Below, one piece after another: positions 8,952 to 16,982 of a stretch of 64,000 bases of DNA. The notes beneath the pieces were generated by a model. It saw nothing but the letters and a program-made list of their open reading frames with translations. It did not search any database and was not told the origin of the DNA. Every line of letters starts with the position of its first letter. Positions within the stretch are counted from its first letter, which is position 1. The position numbers were made by a program, and so were the translations under genes. Source of the DNA: JACCXG01 sp963717745 (GTDB lineage: Bacteria > Acidobacteriota > Vicinamibacteria > Vicinamibacterales > 2-12-FULL-66-21); contig CAVQXJ010000031.1 in the NCBI GenBank assembly GCA_963717745.1, positions 142,540 to 206,539 on the forward strand, in the 5' to 3' direction.

Positions 8952-9007
8952 CACCTTCGCGCTCCGCGCTACGGCGGGCAAGCGCGGTTCGCGGGCTCGC
9001 GGGTTCG
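8952..9007. repeat. Palindromic spacer repeat plus GCGGGTTC array
   Basis: A CCTTCGCGCTCCGCGCTACGG-type palindromic unit (8953-8975; related units at 12856, 41161 and 41484) runs into an array of GCGGTTC, GCGGGCTC and GCGGGTTC units (8983-9007). The same 7/8-base array recurs at 20281-20322, 25100-25137 and 25238-25275. The rest of the 8924-9216 spacer shows no gene; it should hold the desaturase promoter, which I could not place. Confidence 0.65.
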
Positions 9008-9216
9008 GATCTCGGCTCGGGAACGGTCAAGCCGGCCCTCCATCGTATCGCGCTCCGGCGCCCCTCTGCACGCGCGGTTCGTGGCCGTCCGCTCGGGGCG
9101 GCTGGCGTCACTCGCCGGGACGCGGCTGTGCCGTGTCCCGGCCGTGCCGGCAGAGACGGGCGGCTCCGACAGAACTATTACGTTCGGTCTCCCCACCGGC
9201 TGGTATGGTCGGTGGC

Positions 9217-10071
9217 ATGGCCACGGCGCTGAAGTATGGGCGGAAGCATCAGAGCGGACTGAACTGGATCACCGCGACGGCGATGGCCGGCTTCCACGCC
9301 GGCGCGGTCGCGGCGCTGTTCTACATCGATGCCGGCGCGATCCTCACCGCGCTGATCCTCTACGTCGTCGCGGGGATGTTCGGGATCGGGATGGCCTATC
9401 ACCGGCTGCTGACCCACCGCAGCTACAAGACGCCCAAGTGGGTTGAATACCTGCTGACATGGTGCGCGACGCTGGCGCTCGAGGGAGGTCCGATCTTCTG
9501 GGTGGCGACGCATCGCATCCACCATCAGCACTCGGACGAGGAAGGCGATCCCCACAGCCCGCGCGAAGGGACGTTCTGGGCGCACATGGGATGGATCCTC
9601 ATGGGAGACGGCATGCACCACGATGCTTCGGTGCTGGCGCGCTACGCTCCCGATCTGGTGCGCGATCGGGTCCACGTGGCGCTGTCGACCTGGCACTGGA
9701 CGTCGAACGTGGTGGTGGGGCTGGGTCTGCTCGCGTTCGGCGGGATCCCTTACGTGCTGTGGGGCATCTTCTTCCGGACCACGCTGGGGCTGCACGCCAC
9801 GTGGCTGGTCAACTCCGCGACCCACAAGTGGGGCTCACGCCGCTATGCGACGCGGGACGATTCGACCAACAACTGGTGGGTGGCGCTCCTGACCTTCGGC
9901 GAGGGCTGGCACAACAACCATCATGCCCATCCGACCAGCGCCCGTCACGGGCTGGCGTGGTACGAGATCGACTTCAACTGGATGGGCATCCGTGCCCTGC
10001 AACTGCTCGGGCTGGCCTGGGATCTCAAGCTCCCGGCCGCGGCGGCGCGCCGCGATTCCGCGGCGGCCTGA
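9217..10071 (+). CDS. Acyl-CoA/fatty-acid desaturase
   Basis: The 284-residue integral membrane protein has the three histidine boxes of the di-iron delta-9 desaturase family: HRLLTH (62-67), HRIHHQH (99-105) and HNNHHAH near 237-243. Four hydrophobic spans (about 22-40, 42-60, 170-190, 195-212) frame the boxes as in known desaturases. It would introduce a double bond into membrane acyl chains, taking electrons from ferredoxin or cytochrome b5-like partners not encoded nearby. ATG at 9205 would add four residues; neither start has a strong ribosome site. It appears to stand alone; repeat copy 3 follows 31 bases after the stop. Confidence 0.95.
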   Translation: MATALKYGRKHQSGLNWITATAMAGFHAGAVAALFYIDAGAILTALILYVVAGMFGIGMAYHRLLTHRSYKTPKWVEYLLTWCATLALEGGPIFWVATHRIHHQHSDEEGDPHSPREGTFWAHMGWILMGDGMHHDASVLARYAPDLVRDRVHVALSTWHWTSNVVVGLGLLAFGGIPYVLWGIFFRTTLGLHATWLVNSATHKWGSRRYATRDDSTNNWWVALLTFGEGWHNNHHAHPTSARHGLAWYEIDFNWMGIRALQLLGLAWDLKLPAAAARRDSAAA

Positions 10072-10102
10072 CGACGCCTTTCTTCTCTTCGCGGCGACAG
10101 CC

Positions 10103-10414
10103 GCTTGTCACGGCGCCTCCGGCGCGGTCGGCCTTCGGCCGACGCACGACGACACGACGACACGACGAAGAGCTCTGTGAGTCTCTTCGACGGACTGCGA
10201 CCCGCTGGCGGGGCCGCGCTTCGCCGGACGGATGGCCGGCGTCCCACCAGCGGGGAGAGCCGTTGATATTCCACCCGGTTGGGGCTAACCAACGACGATT
10301 TGCCCATATGCCATGTCGTGGCCGGTTGCGATCACAACGTCGTTGTCGTCGTCTCGTCGTGTCGTCGTATTCGCGGCCGAAGGCCGCGAACCCGCCGAAG
10401 GCGGCGTGACAGCG
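10103..10414 (+). repeat. Roughly 300-bp inverted-repeat element, copy 3 (type copy)
   Basis: Best-defined copy. Ends: CGCTTGTCACGGCGCC at 10103 and GGCGGCGTGACAGCG at 10400-10414, inverted relative to each other. Next inward lie GC palindromes around TTC/GAA, then arms of CACGACGA octamers (about 10142-10166) and TCGTCGTG octamers (about 10346-10369). The core includes GAGTCTCTTCGACGGACTGC, a CCCGCTGG/CCAGCGGG hairpin (about 10201-10255), GAGAGCCGTTGATATTCCAC, and a GGTTGGGGCTAACC hairpin. No open frame resembles a protein. It starts 31 bases after the desaturase stop and ends 63 bases before the DUF1080 start. Confidence 0.9.
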
Positions 10415-10476
10415 AATGGCGTGGGAAGGGCCCGTCTCGCGCTATGATTCGGCGGTCATCATCTCCGAGGAGTCCC

Positions 10477-11163
10477 ATGCACCGACTGTCAACACACCTG
10501 TTCCGTTCGATCTGCCTTGCGCTGTGCGTCGGTCTGCTGCCGGCCGCCGTCCTCGCGCAAACCCCGCGCAACCGGCCGCTGCTCGCTGGCGAGCAGTGGG
10601 TGCAGTTGTTCAACGGCAAGGACTTGACGAACTGGGTCGAGGTCGGCAAGGAGAAGTGGACCGTCGAGGACGGCACCATCCACGGCCAGGGGGTCACCGG
10701 CGCCTACGGCTATCTCCGCACCGAGAAGCAGTACAAGGATTTCTGGCTGTCGCTCCGCTTCAAGTGCGAGGCCGACGGCAACAGCGGTGTCTACATCCAC
10801 ACCGACTTCAAACCCGGCACCGTCGACGTCAGCCAGGGCAAGCAGTTCGAAATCGACCGCGTGTTGAATCACCACACCGGCGGCCTCTACGGCGAAGGAC
10901 GCGGCTGGTACGCATGGCCGGCTCCTGAATTCGAGCAGGTGATCAGGCCCACCGACTGGAACGACATGCTGCTGAAGGTCGAGGGGAATCACTATGTCGC
11001 CATTCTCAACGGCATCGAGATCCTGAACTTCACCGACCCGGCGCCCAAATCCTTCGACGGCTACATCGCGCTGCAGCTGCACTCCGGCGCCCTCGGCAAC
11101 ATGCGGTTCAAGGACATCATCGTGCGGGACATGTCGGTCAGGGAGCCGGCGGCGGCCAAGTAG
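10477..11163 (+). CDS. Secreted DUF1080 (3-keto-disaccharide hydrolase) protein
   Basis: The 228-residue product has a cleavable signal peptide (about 1-27, ending AAVLA) and one DUF1080 domain with the concanavalin-like start LFNGKDLTNWVE, then GNSGVYIHTDF and the final NMRFKDIIVRD strand. Members of this family hydrolyse 3-keto-glycosides, cutting glycosidic bonds after C3 oxidation; others may only bind sugars. The start is fixed by GAGGAG at 10467-10472. It is probably monocistronic and exported to the periplasm. A second family member is at 12928; the GMC dehydrogenase at 17039 could provide 3-keto substrates (inference). Confidence 0.9.
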   Translation: MHRLSTHLFRSICLALCVGLLPAAVLAQTPRNRPLLAGEQWVQLFNGKDLTNWVEVGKEKWTVEDGTIHGQGVTGAYGYLRTEKQYKDFWLSLRFKCEADGNSGVYIHTDFKPGTVDVSQGKQFEIDRVLNHHTGGLYGEGRGWYAWPAPEFEQVIRPTDWNDMLLKVEGNHYVAILNGIEILNFTDPAPKSFDGYIALQLHSGALGNMRFKDIIVRDMSVREPAAAK

Positions 11164-11217
11164 TCTCTTGCCGCGCTGCTCGCGATCCGTTGTCCGGAAA
11201 TCCGGACTCTGGGTTCG

Positions 11218-11280
11218 CGGACGACGGACCGCGGGCTACGGACCGCGGACTCCGGACGGCGGAGAGCGGTCAGCGGATTT
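11218..11280. repeat. Array of nine CGGNNNN heptamers
   Basis: Nine consecutive 7-base units each begin with CGG: CGGACGA, CGGACCG, CGGGCTA, CGGACCG, CGGACTC, CGGACGG, CGGAGAG, CGGTCAG, CGGATTT. Phase is kept exactly over 63 bases. The last two units contain the stop codon (11270-11272) of the minus-strand sulfatase. A TCCGGAAATCCGGA palindrome lies just upstream (11193-11206). The same unit type recurs at 16983-17024 and 41997-42032. Confidence 0.85.
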
Positions 11281-12787
11281 TTGGGTCCGGGAGCGCGGTC
11301 TTGATCCCCTCGTCAATCGGCATGCGATCGCGGTCAGGGGTGAGGCCGCTCGCCGCCATCACCCGGGCCAGTTCGTCCTTCAACCGCTGCACCACCGGCG
11401 CTGAATCGGCGGCCCCGATCAGGTTGGTCAGCTCCCCGGGATCCCGTTTCAGATCGTAGAGCTCGGCGACATGGCGATCGGGCCCGCTGTCGCCGTGCGG
11501 GTAGCGGATGTACTTCCACTCCTCGGTCCGCACTCCACGCACGTTCGGCGTGTAGGGAAACTGCTTCTCGTAGTTGTAGTAGTAGAACCAGCTGCTGCGC
11601 CACTGATCGTCGCCGCGCGTGACCAGCGACACCCACGAACGGCCGTCGATGCCGGTGAGCGGGGCCGCGCCGGCGAGCTCCAGGAGGCTTGGCGCCATGT
11701 CGATGGTCAGCACCTGACGGTCGATGGTCTTTCCCACCGTGGTCAAACCTGGATACCGCACGGCCATCGGGATCCGGATGCTCGGCTCGTGCATCGTCCG
11801 CTTGTCGACCATGCCGTGCTCGCCCTCGAGAAGGCCGTTGTCGCCGACGAACACGACGATGGTGTTGTCGAGTTGCCCGGTTTCGTCGAGCCAGGTGCGC
11901 AGCCGGCCGACGCTGTCGTCCACGCTCAGGATCGTCGCCCAGTAAGCGTGCACCATGTTCTCGAAGTCCTTCACTGCCTCCGGACGGTCGTCGGGAAACT
12001 TCTTGCGCCAGTCGAACAGCGGCCCATGGATGCCGTGCCAGGTGGACCGGCGCTCCTTGATCCACGACGGCTTGCCGTCGAGCGCTGACGCGGATGCCGG
12101 ATACCCGACGCGGACATCGTCGAAGGCGTGCGCGTAGTTCGGTTCCGGCGTGTAGAAGCTGTGCGCGGCCTTGTGCCCGAGGATCAGCATCCACGGCTTG
12201 CGCTGGTGATCGGTGCGGAGCCAGTCGAGGGCGATGTCGGTGACCACCGAGGTGTAGTAGCCGGGACGCTTTTCGTGGCGCTGGCCGTTGAAATTGAACT
12301 CGGTATCGAAGTATTGCCCCTGACCTTTGTGGGTGACGAAATAGTCGAATCCGGGCCGCGGCTGGTCGTTGCCCTCGCCCATGTGCCATTTGCCCACGTA
12401 CGCGGTGTCATACCCGGAGCGCTGCAGGATCTTCGGGAAGGTTTCGAGCGTGGCGGGAAGCTCGGTGAAGTTGTCGGTGACGCCGTGCCGGTGCGCGTAC
12501 ACGCCGCTCAGCAGCGAGGCCCGGCTCGGCGAGCACAGCGACGTGGTCGAGAAGGCGTTGCGGAAGTTGACGCCTTCGTTGGCGATGCGATCGATCTGCG
12601 GCGTCCGCAGGTGCGGGTGTCCGGCATACCCGAGCGCATCCCAGCGCAAGTCGTCGAGCAGGATCACCAGCACGTTCGGGCGACCGGGCGCTTCGACCGC
12701 GGTCCGTGTGCCGCGACAAGCCGAGGCTACAATGAGTGCCGCCGCGATGGAGGCGAAGATGATGGCTCGTCGCTTCATGGCACTCAT
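11270..12787 (-). CDS. Sulfatase (type I, formylglycine)
   Basis: The 505-residue product has an N-terminal export segment (about 5-23; Cys24 might be lipidated, though the lipobox is imperfect) and a sulfatase domain beginning PNVLVILLDDLRWD. The active-site signature CSPSRAS places the formylglycine precursor at Cys85, so a formylglycine-generating enzyme elsewhere is required. Metal ligands D45/D46 and the later VGDNGLLEGEHG are present. It would remove sulfate esters from polysaccharides or glycosaminoglycan-like substrates outside the cytoplasm. Two ATGs (12787, 12778) are possible. The C-terminal residues KIR and the stop are encoded by a heptamer array. Confidence 0.93.
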   Translation of the reverse strand: MSAMKRRAIIFASIAAALIVASACRGTRTAVEAPGRPNVLVILLDDLRWDALGYAGHPHLRTPQIDRIANEGVNFRNAFSTTSLCSPSRASLLSGVYAHRHGVTDNFTELPATLETFPKILQRSGYDTAYVGKWHMGEGNDQPRPGFDYFVTHKGQGQYFDTEFNFNGQRHEKRPGYYTSVVTDIALDWLRTDHQRKPWMLILGHKAAHSFYTPEPNYAHAFDDVRVGYPASASALDGKPSWIKERRSTWHGIHGPLFDWRKKFPDDRPEAVKDFENMVHAYWATILSVDDSVGRLRTWLDETGQLDNTIVVFVGDNGLLEGEHGMVDKRTMHEPSIRIPMAVRYPGLTTVGKTIDRQVLTIDMAPSLLELAGAAPLTGIDGRSWVSLVTRGDDQWRSSWFYYYNYEKQFPYTPNVRGVRTEEWKYIRYPHGDSGPDRHVAELYDLKRDPGELTNLIGAADSAPVVQRLKDELARVMAASGLTPDRDRMPIDEGIKTALPDPKIR

Positions 12788-12799
12788 TATCGCTGCTTG

Positions 12800-12905
12800 T
12801 CTTTCCGGCTAAAGTCGGAAGCCACAGAATCCACTATTGTGGCTTTCGCCTTCCGCCTTCGCCCAGGCTCCGGCGGACCGCCGTAGCTTAGCGGAGGCTG
12901 GTCAG
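12800..12905. repeat. Palindromic spacer units
   Basis: The spacer between divergent sulfatase and DUF1080 genes is mostly hairpin sequence: CTTTCCGGC-TAAA-GTCGGAAG (about 12797-12816), GAAGCCACA/TTGTGGCTTTC (about 12813-12846), and a CGCCTTCGCC...GGCTCCGGCG unit with the related GCCGTAGC-TTAGCGGAGGC (12848-12899). Both promoters must lie within or beside these units; none could be assigned. Confidence 0.55.
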
Positions 12906-12927
12906 GCGGAAGTCGAGAGGAGGACCG

Positions 12928-13707
12928 ATGAAAGGAACGCGCAGCCGGTGGGTGCTGTCAGTGGCGCTCGCGGTGTCGTTGTTGATGCCGGCCGGGATGG
13001 GAGCGCAGCAGCCACCGCCGCCCGGGAAGAGCGGCGGCGTCTTCCCTGCGACCGAGCCGGACGACACCGCCGGCTTCGTCCCGATCTTCGACGGCAAGAC
13101 CCTGACCGGCTGGGACGGCGACACCACCTTCTGGCGCGTCGAGAATGGCGAGATCGTCGGCGAGACGACGCCCGAGAAGGTGATGAAGCTGAACAGCTTC
13201 CTGATCTGGCGGGGCGAGACGGTGCGCGACTTCGAGCTGAAGGTGGAGTTCCGCTTGAACGGCACCAACAGCGGGATCCAATACCGCAGCACCGAGCTGC
13301 CGTCGGTTGGGAAGTGGGTGCTGAAGGGCTATCAGGCCGACATCGACTTCGGCGGCCTCTACACCGGCAACATTCACGACGAGCGCGGCCGTGGCCCGGG
13401 GCAGGGGCACGCGGTGCTGTCGCGCCGGGGACAGGTCACCCGGATCGTCGACGGCCCGAAATACAAGGTGGTCGGCAATATCGGCGATCCGATCCTGCTG
13501 CGCGGCGTGCTGAACGTGAACGGCTGGAACAGGTATCACATCATCGCGCGCGGGCCGGTGCTGATGCAGTTCATCAACGAGCAGCTGATGGCAGTCGCGC
13601 TGGACGAGGACCCCAAGTCCAGCGCCGAAGGGGTGATCGGCTTCCAGATGCACGTCGGTCCGCCGTTCAAAATTCAGTACCGGAACGTGCTCTACCGCAA
13701 GCTCTGA
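12928..13707 (+). CDS. Secreted DUF1080 (3-keto-disaccharide hydrolase) protein
   Basis: A 259-residue secreted protein: signal peptide at about 1-26 (ending AGMGA), a proline-rich linker, then one DUF1080 domain (FVPIFDGKTLTGWDGD ... NGTNSGIQYRS ... GFQMHVGPPFKIQYRNVLYRKL). It starts after a strong GAGGAGG site. The family converts 3-keto-glycosides to 3-keto-sugar plus alcohol, or works as a sugar-binding module. It is only modestly similar to the protein at 10477, so the two may differ in substrate. It is transcribed convergently with the ABC remnant at 13718. Confidence 0.9.
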   Translation: MKGTRSRWVLSVALAVSLLMPAGMGAQQPPPPGKSGGVFPATEPDDTAGFVPIFDGKTLTGWDGDTTFWRVENGEIVGETTPEKVMKLNSFLIWRGETVRDFELKVEFRLNGTNSGIQYRSTELPSVGKWVLKGYQADIDFGGLYTGNIHDERGRGPGQGHAVLSRRGQVTRIVDGPKYKVVGNIGDPILLRGVLNVNGWNRYHIIARGPVLMQFINEQLMAVALDEDPKSSAEGVIGFQMHVGPPFKIQYRNVLYRKL

Positions 13708-13717
13708 CCGCGGCCCA

Positions 13718-13909
13718 CTATCGCCAGCTGAGGAGCGGCGAGAGCAGGCAGAGTGTCAGCGCCGCGAACAGGACCGCCCCCTGAGTCAGCGTCCGCGAGT
13801 GTCGCCGGTCGTCACTGCGATGGTTGACGTACGCGAAGCGCAACAACAGCACGACCATGACCACGACGCTGAGCACCAGGGCGTATTCCATCCTGGCCTG
13901 CACATTCAT
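13718..13909 (-). CDS. Small two-helix membrane protein
   Basis: A 63-residue product with two hydrophobic spans (about 8-25 and 43-60) separated by a basic loop (NHRSDDRRHSR). Its ATG overlaps the stop of the preceding permease fragment (ATGA, 13906-13909), so it is the last cistron of the GntR-ABC operon. It may be a separate small subunit or a remnant of the missing rest of the permease. I do not recognise a family. Confidence 0.55.
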   Translation of the reverse strand: MNVQARMEYALVLSVVVMVVLLLRFAYVNHRSDDRRHSRTLTQGAVLFAALTLCLLSPLLSWR

Positions 13910-14274
13910 ATTCGTCGCGACCCATTCCTGGCGATTCTGACGGGTGAGTTGGAAACCGCCCGATACGCGATCCGACCGACGACCTCGGTCATCGCCTTCG
14001 CGTAAAGCGCGGTTCCTAGCGTCACTGGAAGGAGGTGGATGCGGCCGCGCGGCTGGGCGAGGAGCAGCGCCAGCGTCCGGAATGAGTACTCGTGGCCGAT
14101 TGAATGGGCGCCGAGCGAGACCACGCCCCAGCAGAAGACCGCGAGAACGAGCGCAGCAAGCTTCGTGTCCATCTGCCCGCCGGCGATGACCGCGCCCGTG
14201 GTGAAAAGGAACGTCGGCAGCAGCGCCCGCAGTTCTTTCTGAAGTGCCACGCCGGTGCGGTGCGTCGGAGTCAT
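13906..14274 (-). pseudogene. ABC-2 type permease, N-terminal remnant
   Basis: The 122 residues resemble only the first part of an ABC-2 permease: a cytoplasmic start (LQKELRALLPTFLFTTGAVIAGG) and two or three membrane helices with a GHEYSFRTLALLLAQP loop, a motif typical of such exporters. Family members usually exceed 300 residues, so the rest is missing, and the final SNSPVRIARNGSRRI looks like out-of-frame sequence. It starts overlapping the ATPase stop. An internal deletion is the simplest explanation, leaving the transporter probably non-functional. Confidence 0.6.
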
Positions 14275-15175
14275 GCCGCGGCCCCGCTCGCCTGCACCGT
14301 CGTGACGAAGATCTCCTCCAGAGTCAGCGCCTCGGTCCGCAGCATCTCAGGTGAACGGGCTTTGAGCTGTTCGAGGATCTCGGCCGAGTTGCCGTCGGTG
14401 ACTACTTCGATCTCCCGACCCTGCCGGCGGACCTGTCGCACCCGCCCGAGCGCCAGCTCGCCGACATCGCCGGCGAACCGCGCCTGGATCTTCTGATACC
14501 GGCCGCGGGCGTCGTCTGCGTCGAGCGACAGCAGCTCGCGGCCGCCGTCGATGATCGTGAACTCGTCGATCAGCCCCTCGAACTCGGCGATCAAGTGCGT
14601 CGACACGAACACCGTCCGCCGTCCCGGATCGGCGTCCTGATACGCGCCGATGACGGTCTCGATGAACTCGCGGCGCACAATCGGATCGAGCCCGGACGTG
14701 GGCTCATCGAGCACCAGCAGCTCGGGCTCCGGGCAGATGGCGCCGATCAGCGCCAGCTGCGTGCGCTGCCCCTTCGACAGGTGGCTCGTCTTCTGTTGCA
14801 GGTCGAGGCGGAACTGGCTGACGAGTGCCCCCTCCGTCTCCGTGTTCCAGCGGGCTCTGAACGACGCCGCATAGTCGAGCGCCTGGCGTACGGTCATCCA
14901 GGGATAGAACGCCACGACGTCCGGCACGTAGGCGAGCCGTGACTTCACCTCGACCTCCGCGCGCGCCGGATCCAGCCCGAACACCCGCACTTCACCGCGG
15001 TCGGCCGGAGCAGATTGAGCAGACACTTGATGGTCGTGGTCTTTCCGGCGGCATTCCGGCCGAAGAACCCGTAGCAGCGGCCCGGCGCGACGCGCAGGCT
15101 CAGGCCGTTGACCGCGTCGGTGCGGCCGTATTTGCGGACCAGTCCGCGGATCTCGATCGCAGCAGTGTTCTCCAT
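14271..15175 (-). CDS. ABC transporter ATP-binding protein (one frameshift)
   Basis: The product would have about 301 residues. Walker A is GRNAAGKTT (an unusual Ala-Ala for the common GAGK), the signature is LSKGQRTQLAL and Walker B is LLVLDEPTSGLD, all in the right order. After LLNLLRPTA the frame changes and resumes at GEVRVFGLDP; restoring one G near 14998 would repair it. It starts 4 bases after the GntR stop and leads into the permease remnant. GntR/YtrA-type operons of this layout make ABC exporters, often responding to cell-wall antibiotics. Confidence 0.82.
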
Positions 15176-15179
15176 CGTG

Positions 15180-15587
15180 TCAGGACCCCTCGGCGGCGCG
15201 CGCGCGCCGCGTCTGGAGCGCATCGAAGCGCTCCTTTGCCAGCTCGAGAAAGTCGGCTCGACCGACTTGAAGGTGATGTGCCTGAATCACCGCATCGTCC
15301 AGGGCGTCGGCCAGCAGCGTGCGGCGCACTTCTTTGCGGTAGGGAGACGTTCCCGAGCGGACGAAGCACCCTTTGCCGGCAAGGTTCTCGACGACGCTCT
15401 GGCGCTCGAGCTCGGTGTAGGCCTTGGCGACGGTGTTGCGGTTGAGGCGCAGCTCTTCGGCCAGCGGCCGGATCGCCGGCAGCGGATCGCCGGCCCTCAG
15501 CGCGCCGGAGGCCACCGCCGTCTTGACCTGGTCGACCAGCTGGAGATAGACCGCCTTGGCAGACTTGAAATTGATCTGGAAGAGCAT
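15180..15587 (-). CDS. GntR-family (YtrA-type) regulator
   Basis: A 135-residue protein with an N-terminal winged helix (VYLQLVDQVKTAVASGALRAGDPLPAIRPLAEELRLNRNTVAKAYTELE) and a short C-terminal helical tail in place of a large effector domain, as in the YtrA subfamily. Such proteins repress their own ABC-transporter operon. ATG at 15587 is chosen; a TTG three codons upstream would be nearly at the transcription start. A clear promoter and operator dyad lies directly upstream (15594-15635). Confidence 0.92.
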   Translation of the reverse strand: MLFQINFKSAKAVYLQLVDQVKTAVASGALRAGDPLPAIRPLAEELRLNRNTVAKAYTELERQSVVENLAGKGCFVRSGTSPYRKEVRRTLLADALDDAVIQAHHLQVGRADFLELAKERFDALQTRRARAAEGS

Positions 15588-15593
15588 GGCGTT

Positions 15594-15635
15594 CAACTGT
15601 CATATGACAATAGGACAGTTGTGACCCAATGTCAA
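15594..15635 (-). promoter_or_regulatory. GntR promoter with operator dyad
   Basis: On the minus strand TTGACA (15635-15630) and TATTGT (15612-15607) are separated by 17 bases, a good -35/-10 pair. Overlapping the -10 is a dyad, CAACTGTC ... GACAGTTG (15594-15621), containing the perfect inner palindrome TGTCATATGACA. The position fits repression of the GntR operon by its own product. It also lies 40 bases upstream of the divergent lactonase gene. Confidence 0.75.
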
Positions 15636-15660
15636 GGGCCGCGTGCTACAGTGCGGGCCC

Positions 15661-16854
15661 ATGATCAAGACATCGACCGTGGGCCTCACGATCCTCGTGC
15701 TCATCATCGCGTCGGCCATCCGCACAGCTGGTCAGGAGCCGGCAGGCGCATCGGTCGGGCCGACGGACACGCTGGTCTACGTGGGCACCTATACCGGCGG
15801 CAAGACCAACAGCCAGGGGATCTACGCGTTCAAGATGGCGCGCGGATCGACGGCGCTCGTGCCGCTGGGGCTGGCGGCCGAGACCGTGAGCCCGTCGTTC
15901 ATCGAGATCGATGCCGCCCGCGGACTGCTCTTTGCGGTCAACGAGGTCGACGAGTACGACGGCAAGCCCACCGGCTCGGTCAGCGCCTTCGCGATCGATC
16001 GCAAGACCGGCAAGCTGACGCTGATCAACCGGCAGCCAACCCAGGGCAAGGCGCCGTGTCACCTGGCGCTCGACAAGAGCGGGCGGGTGCTGGTGGTCGC
16101 CAACTACACCAGCGGCACCGTGACAATGCTGCCGGTGGCGGCGGACGGTCGTCTGGGCGCGCCGACGGCGGTGATCCAGCACGCCGGCAGCAGCGTCAAT
16201 CCGAAGCGCCAGTCCGGACCGCACGCCCACTGCACCACGTTCGATCCCGCGCATCGATTGCTGTTCGCGTGCGACCTCGGCCTCGACAAAGTGATGATCT
16301 ACGAACCCGATGCGGTCAAAGGCACGCTGACCGCGCATTCGCCGGCGTTTGCCGCGGTGCCACCGGGTTCGGGGCCGCGCCACATGGAGTTCCGTCCTGA
16401 CGGCCGGTTTGCCTATGTGCTCAACGAGATGACGTCGACGGTCACGGCGTTCGCCTACGACGCCAAGGCCGGAGCGTTGACCGAGCGGCAAACCGTGTCG
16501 GCCCTGCCCGCCTCCTTCAGCGGTTCGAACAGCGGCGCCGAGATTGCGGTGCATCCATCGGGGAAGTTCGTCTACAGCTCGAACCGCGGGCACAACAGCG
16601 TTGCGCTGTTCCGGGTCGACGCGGCGAAGGGCACGCTGACGTTCGTGGAGGCGCGGGAGACCGGTGGCAGCACGCCGCGCAACTTCGCCATCGAGCCGAC
16701 CGGCCGTTATCTGTTCGCCGCGAATCAGGGCTCGAGCACGCTGCTGGTCTTCGCTATCGATCAGGCAACCGGACTGTTGAAGCCGGCGGGCGAGCCGGTG
16801 GCGGTGCCGACTCCAGTGTGCGTGCGGTTCCTGGCACCGGCCTCGTCTCGGTGA
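15661..16854 (+). CDS. Lactonase, 6-phosphogluconolactonase-like beta-propeller (exported)
   Basis: The 397-residue protein has an N-terminal hydrophobic signal (about 7-25) and a seven-bladed propeller of the Pgl/carboxy-cis,cis-muconate cyclase family: YVGTYTGGKTNSQGIY at the start, then SGPHAHCTTFDP, GSGPRHMEFRPDG, SNRGHNSVALF and GSTPRNFAIEPTG, which carry the conserved active-site His, Arg and Asn positions. The family opens sugar lactones; the export signal suggests a periplasmic lactone rather than 6-phosphogluconolactone. The GMC dehydrogenase 185 bases downstream could form such a lactone. Divergent from the GntR gene. Confidence 0.88.
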   Translation: MIKTSTVGLTILVLIIASAIRTAGQEPAGASVGPTDTLVYVGTYTGGKTNSQGIYAFKMARGSTALVPLGLAAETVSPSFIEIDAARGLLFAVNEVDEYDGKPTGSVSAFAIDRKTGKLTLINRQPTQGKAPCHLALDKSGRVLVVANYTSGTVTMLPVAADGRLGAPTAVIQHAGSSVNPKRQSGPHAHCTTFDPAHRLLFACDLGLDKVMIYEPDAVKGTLTAHSPAFAAVPPGSGPRHMEFRPDGRFAYVLNEMTSTVTAFAYDAKAGALTERQTVSALPASFSGSNSGAEIAVHPSGKFVYSSNRGHNSVALFRVDAAKGTLTFVEARETGGSTPRNFAIEPTGRYLFAANQGSSTLLVFAIDQATGLLKPAGEPVAVPTPVCVRFLAPASSR

Positions 16855-16877
16855 GGCTGCCCGGCGTCGGGTCTGAG

Positions 16878-16940
16878 ATTTCGAAGGTACCGGATCCCAA
16901 AAACGGAGTAACGGAGGGAACGGAGATTAACGGAAAAGAC
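16878..16940 (+). repeat. CGGAGNAA-type array with CCGGATCCCAAAAA head
   Basis: Head ACCGGATCCCAAAAA (16889-16903), then CGGAGTAA, CGGAGGGAA, CGGAGATTAA and CGGAAAAG units of 8-10 bases. The same head and units occur at 19322-19445 (both strands) and 53213-53290 (minus strand), defining a dispersed family. Confidence 0.75.
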
Positions 16941-16982
16941 AATTTAGGGTGTGGCATACTCACCGCCTTCTTCGTTCTTCCG

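Noticed and set aside
11218..11280. CRISPR-like repetition
   Set aside because: Units are 7 bases with no spacers, and no cas gene is present anywhere in the window.
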